Source: VRUE01 sp036265675 (GTDB taxonomy: Bacteria > Actinomycetota > Thermoleophilia > Solirubrobacterales > 70-9). Taken from it: DNA of 7,379 nucleotides. The notes under the pieces are model-generated. The model was not told the origin of the DNA. It made no database searches and saw only the letters and a program-made list of their open reading frames with translations. Positions within the stretch are counted from its first letter, which is position 1. Each line of letters starts with the position of its first letter. Below are positions 6,797 to 7,379 of this stretch, in pieces. A program made the position numbers and the translations under genes. The stretch is taken from assembly GCA_036265675.1 (NCBI GenBank), contig DATAOP010000028.1, positions 1 to 7,379 of the forward strand. The letters are read 5' to 3'.

Positions 6797-6802
6797 AGTC
6801 TA
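6797..6802 (-). promoter_or_regulatory. Possible -10 box of the ROK kinase gene
   Basis: Read on the minus strand this is TAGACT, a TAnnnT match about 30 bases before the kinase start. No convincing -35 lies at the right spacing. The 6768-6830 divergent spacer holds nothing else that I can call, and no promoter for the plus-strand acyltransferase stands out. Confidence 0.22.
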
Positions 6803-6830
6803 TGCCCGTCGGTCTGGAAAGCTTGCGTCC

Positions 6831-7379
6831 ATGAGCGATCAGACGGGTTGGCGGCTGTGGTGGGCGAAGCGCCGCTGGTATGAGCGGAACCGGCGCCCGC
6901 TGCGGCGGCTGCGGATCGCGCGCCACGCCGCCAGGGGCGGCTTCTTCGTCCGGATGCCGGTCGAGGGCGAGCTGCTGGAGGCGCTGGACGAGGGCCGGCT
7001 GACGATCGGCGGGGGAACCCTGCTCGAGCCGGGGTGCTGGCTGACGCTCGCCCCGGATGCGCGGATCGAGATCGGCTCCGGCTGCTTCCTCAACCGAAAC
7101 ACGATGTTCGCCGCGGTCGAGCTGATCGAGGTCGGCGACCACGTGATGTTCGCCAACGGCTGCTTCGTCGGCGACGCCGACCATCGCTTCGACGACCCCG
7201 AGGTCCCGGTCCCGATGCAGGGCTTCACGAGCAAGGGGCCGGTCAGGATCGGCGACAACTGCTGGTTCGGGGTCAACTGCGTCGTCACCAGCGGGGTTAC
7301 GATCGGCGAGCGCTGCGTGATCGGCGCCAACTCGGTCGTGACCGGCGATCTCGCGCCCGGCACGATCGCCGCCGGCGTT
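6831..7379 (+). CDS. Hexapeptide-repeat acyltransferase, left-handed beta-helix family (3'-truncated by window edge)
   Basis: An open frame from the ATG at 6831 runs to the last base, giving 183 codons without a stop. The N-terminus (1-40) is short, very basic and Trp/Arg-rich. From about residue 57 the sequence falls into imperfect six-residue turns of the [LIV]GxxxX type: IEIGSG, IEVGDH, VRIGDN, VTIGER, CVIGAN. This is the coil of the LbetaH fold seen in maltose, NodL and WbbJ-type O-acetyltransferases. His118 in DADHRFDDP is the likely catalytic histidine of that group. The family normally moves an acetyl group from acetyl-CoA to a sugar or polysaccharide hydroxyl. The end reads APGTIAAGV, where these proteins usually continue PAK, so only a short tail is missing. 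The ribosome binding site is weak (GGAAAG, 6816-6821). It is divergent from the kinase and its acceptor substrate cannot be told. Confidence 0.87.
   Translation, partial: MSDQTGWRLWWAKRRWYERNRRPLRRLRIARHAARGGFFVRMPVEGELLEALDEGRLTIGGGTLLEPGCWLTLAPDARIEIGSGCFLNRNTMFAAVELIEVGDHVMFANGCFVGDADHRFDDPEVPVPMQGFTSKGPVRIGDNCWFGVNCVVTSGVTIGERCVIGANSVVTGDLAPGTIAAGV

Noticed and set aside
6768..7184. N-terminal extension of the ROK kinase frame by 139 codons
   Set aside because: It is antisense to the acyltransferase and has no family similarity that I can see. The ribosome binding site and the ATP-binding motif both place the start at 6767.
1..7379. Mobile element, CRISPR array, tRNA or rRNA, toxin-antitoxin or defence genes
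   Set aside because: I saw no transposase or integrase, no regularly spaced repeats, no RNA-gene signatures and no defence-type domains on either strand.

Overview
The window looks like chromosomal DNA from a high-GC bacterium, most likely an actinobacterium. G/C-ending codons dominate, the substrate-binding protein is a lipoprotein, and the candidate -10 box is of the TAnnnT type. A deep lineage such as Thermoleophilia is possible, but that is only an impression. Every open frame I trust belongs to a known family. I do not see a new multi-gene system, phage, insertion sequence, CRISPR array or RNA gene. The most unusual material is regulatory (about 2500-2610) and codon-level (2609-3706).

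Layout: 1-2526 is the 3' part of uvrA (nucleotide excision repair), cut by the window edge. 2527-2608 is a short spacer with two overlapping strong inverted repeats, a probable promoter and a good ribosome binding site. 2609-5725 is a tight three-gene operon for a XylF/XylH-type sugar ABC importer: lipoprotein binding protein, single-domain ATPase and permease. The first two genes are 1 bp apart and the last two share a 4-base GTGA overlap. 5726-5810 is a convergent spacer next to two hairpins. 5811-6767 (minus strand) is a ROK-family sugar kinase. 6768-6830 is a short divergent spacer. 6831 to the end (plus strand) is the N-terminal 183 codons of a left-handed beta-helix (hexapeptide repeat) acyltransferase, cut by the window edge.

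How the genes work together: the importer would capture a monosaccharide at the cell surface and bring it in unphosphorylated. The convergent ROK kinase could phosphorylate it if the sugar is a hexose such as glucose. The importer resembles xylose systems, whereas ROK kinases usually act on hexoses, so the real substrate is open. uvrA and the acyltransferase look like unrelated neighbours. The binding-protein gene uses GAA for 38 of 40 glutamates, while the ATPase gene beside it uses GAG for 21 of 24, which suggests gene-specific selection on codon choice.
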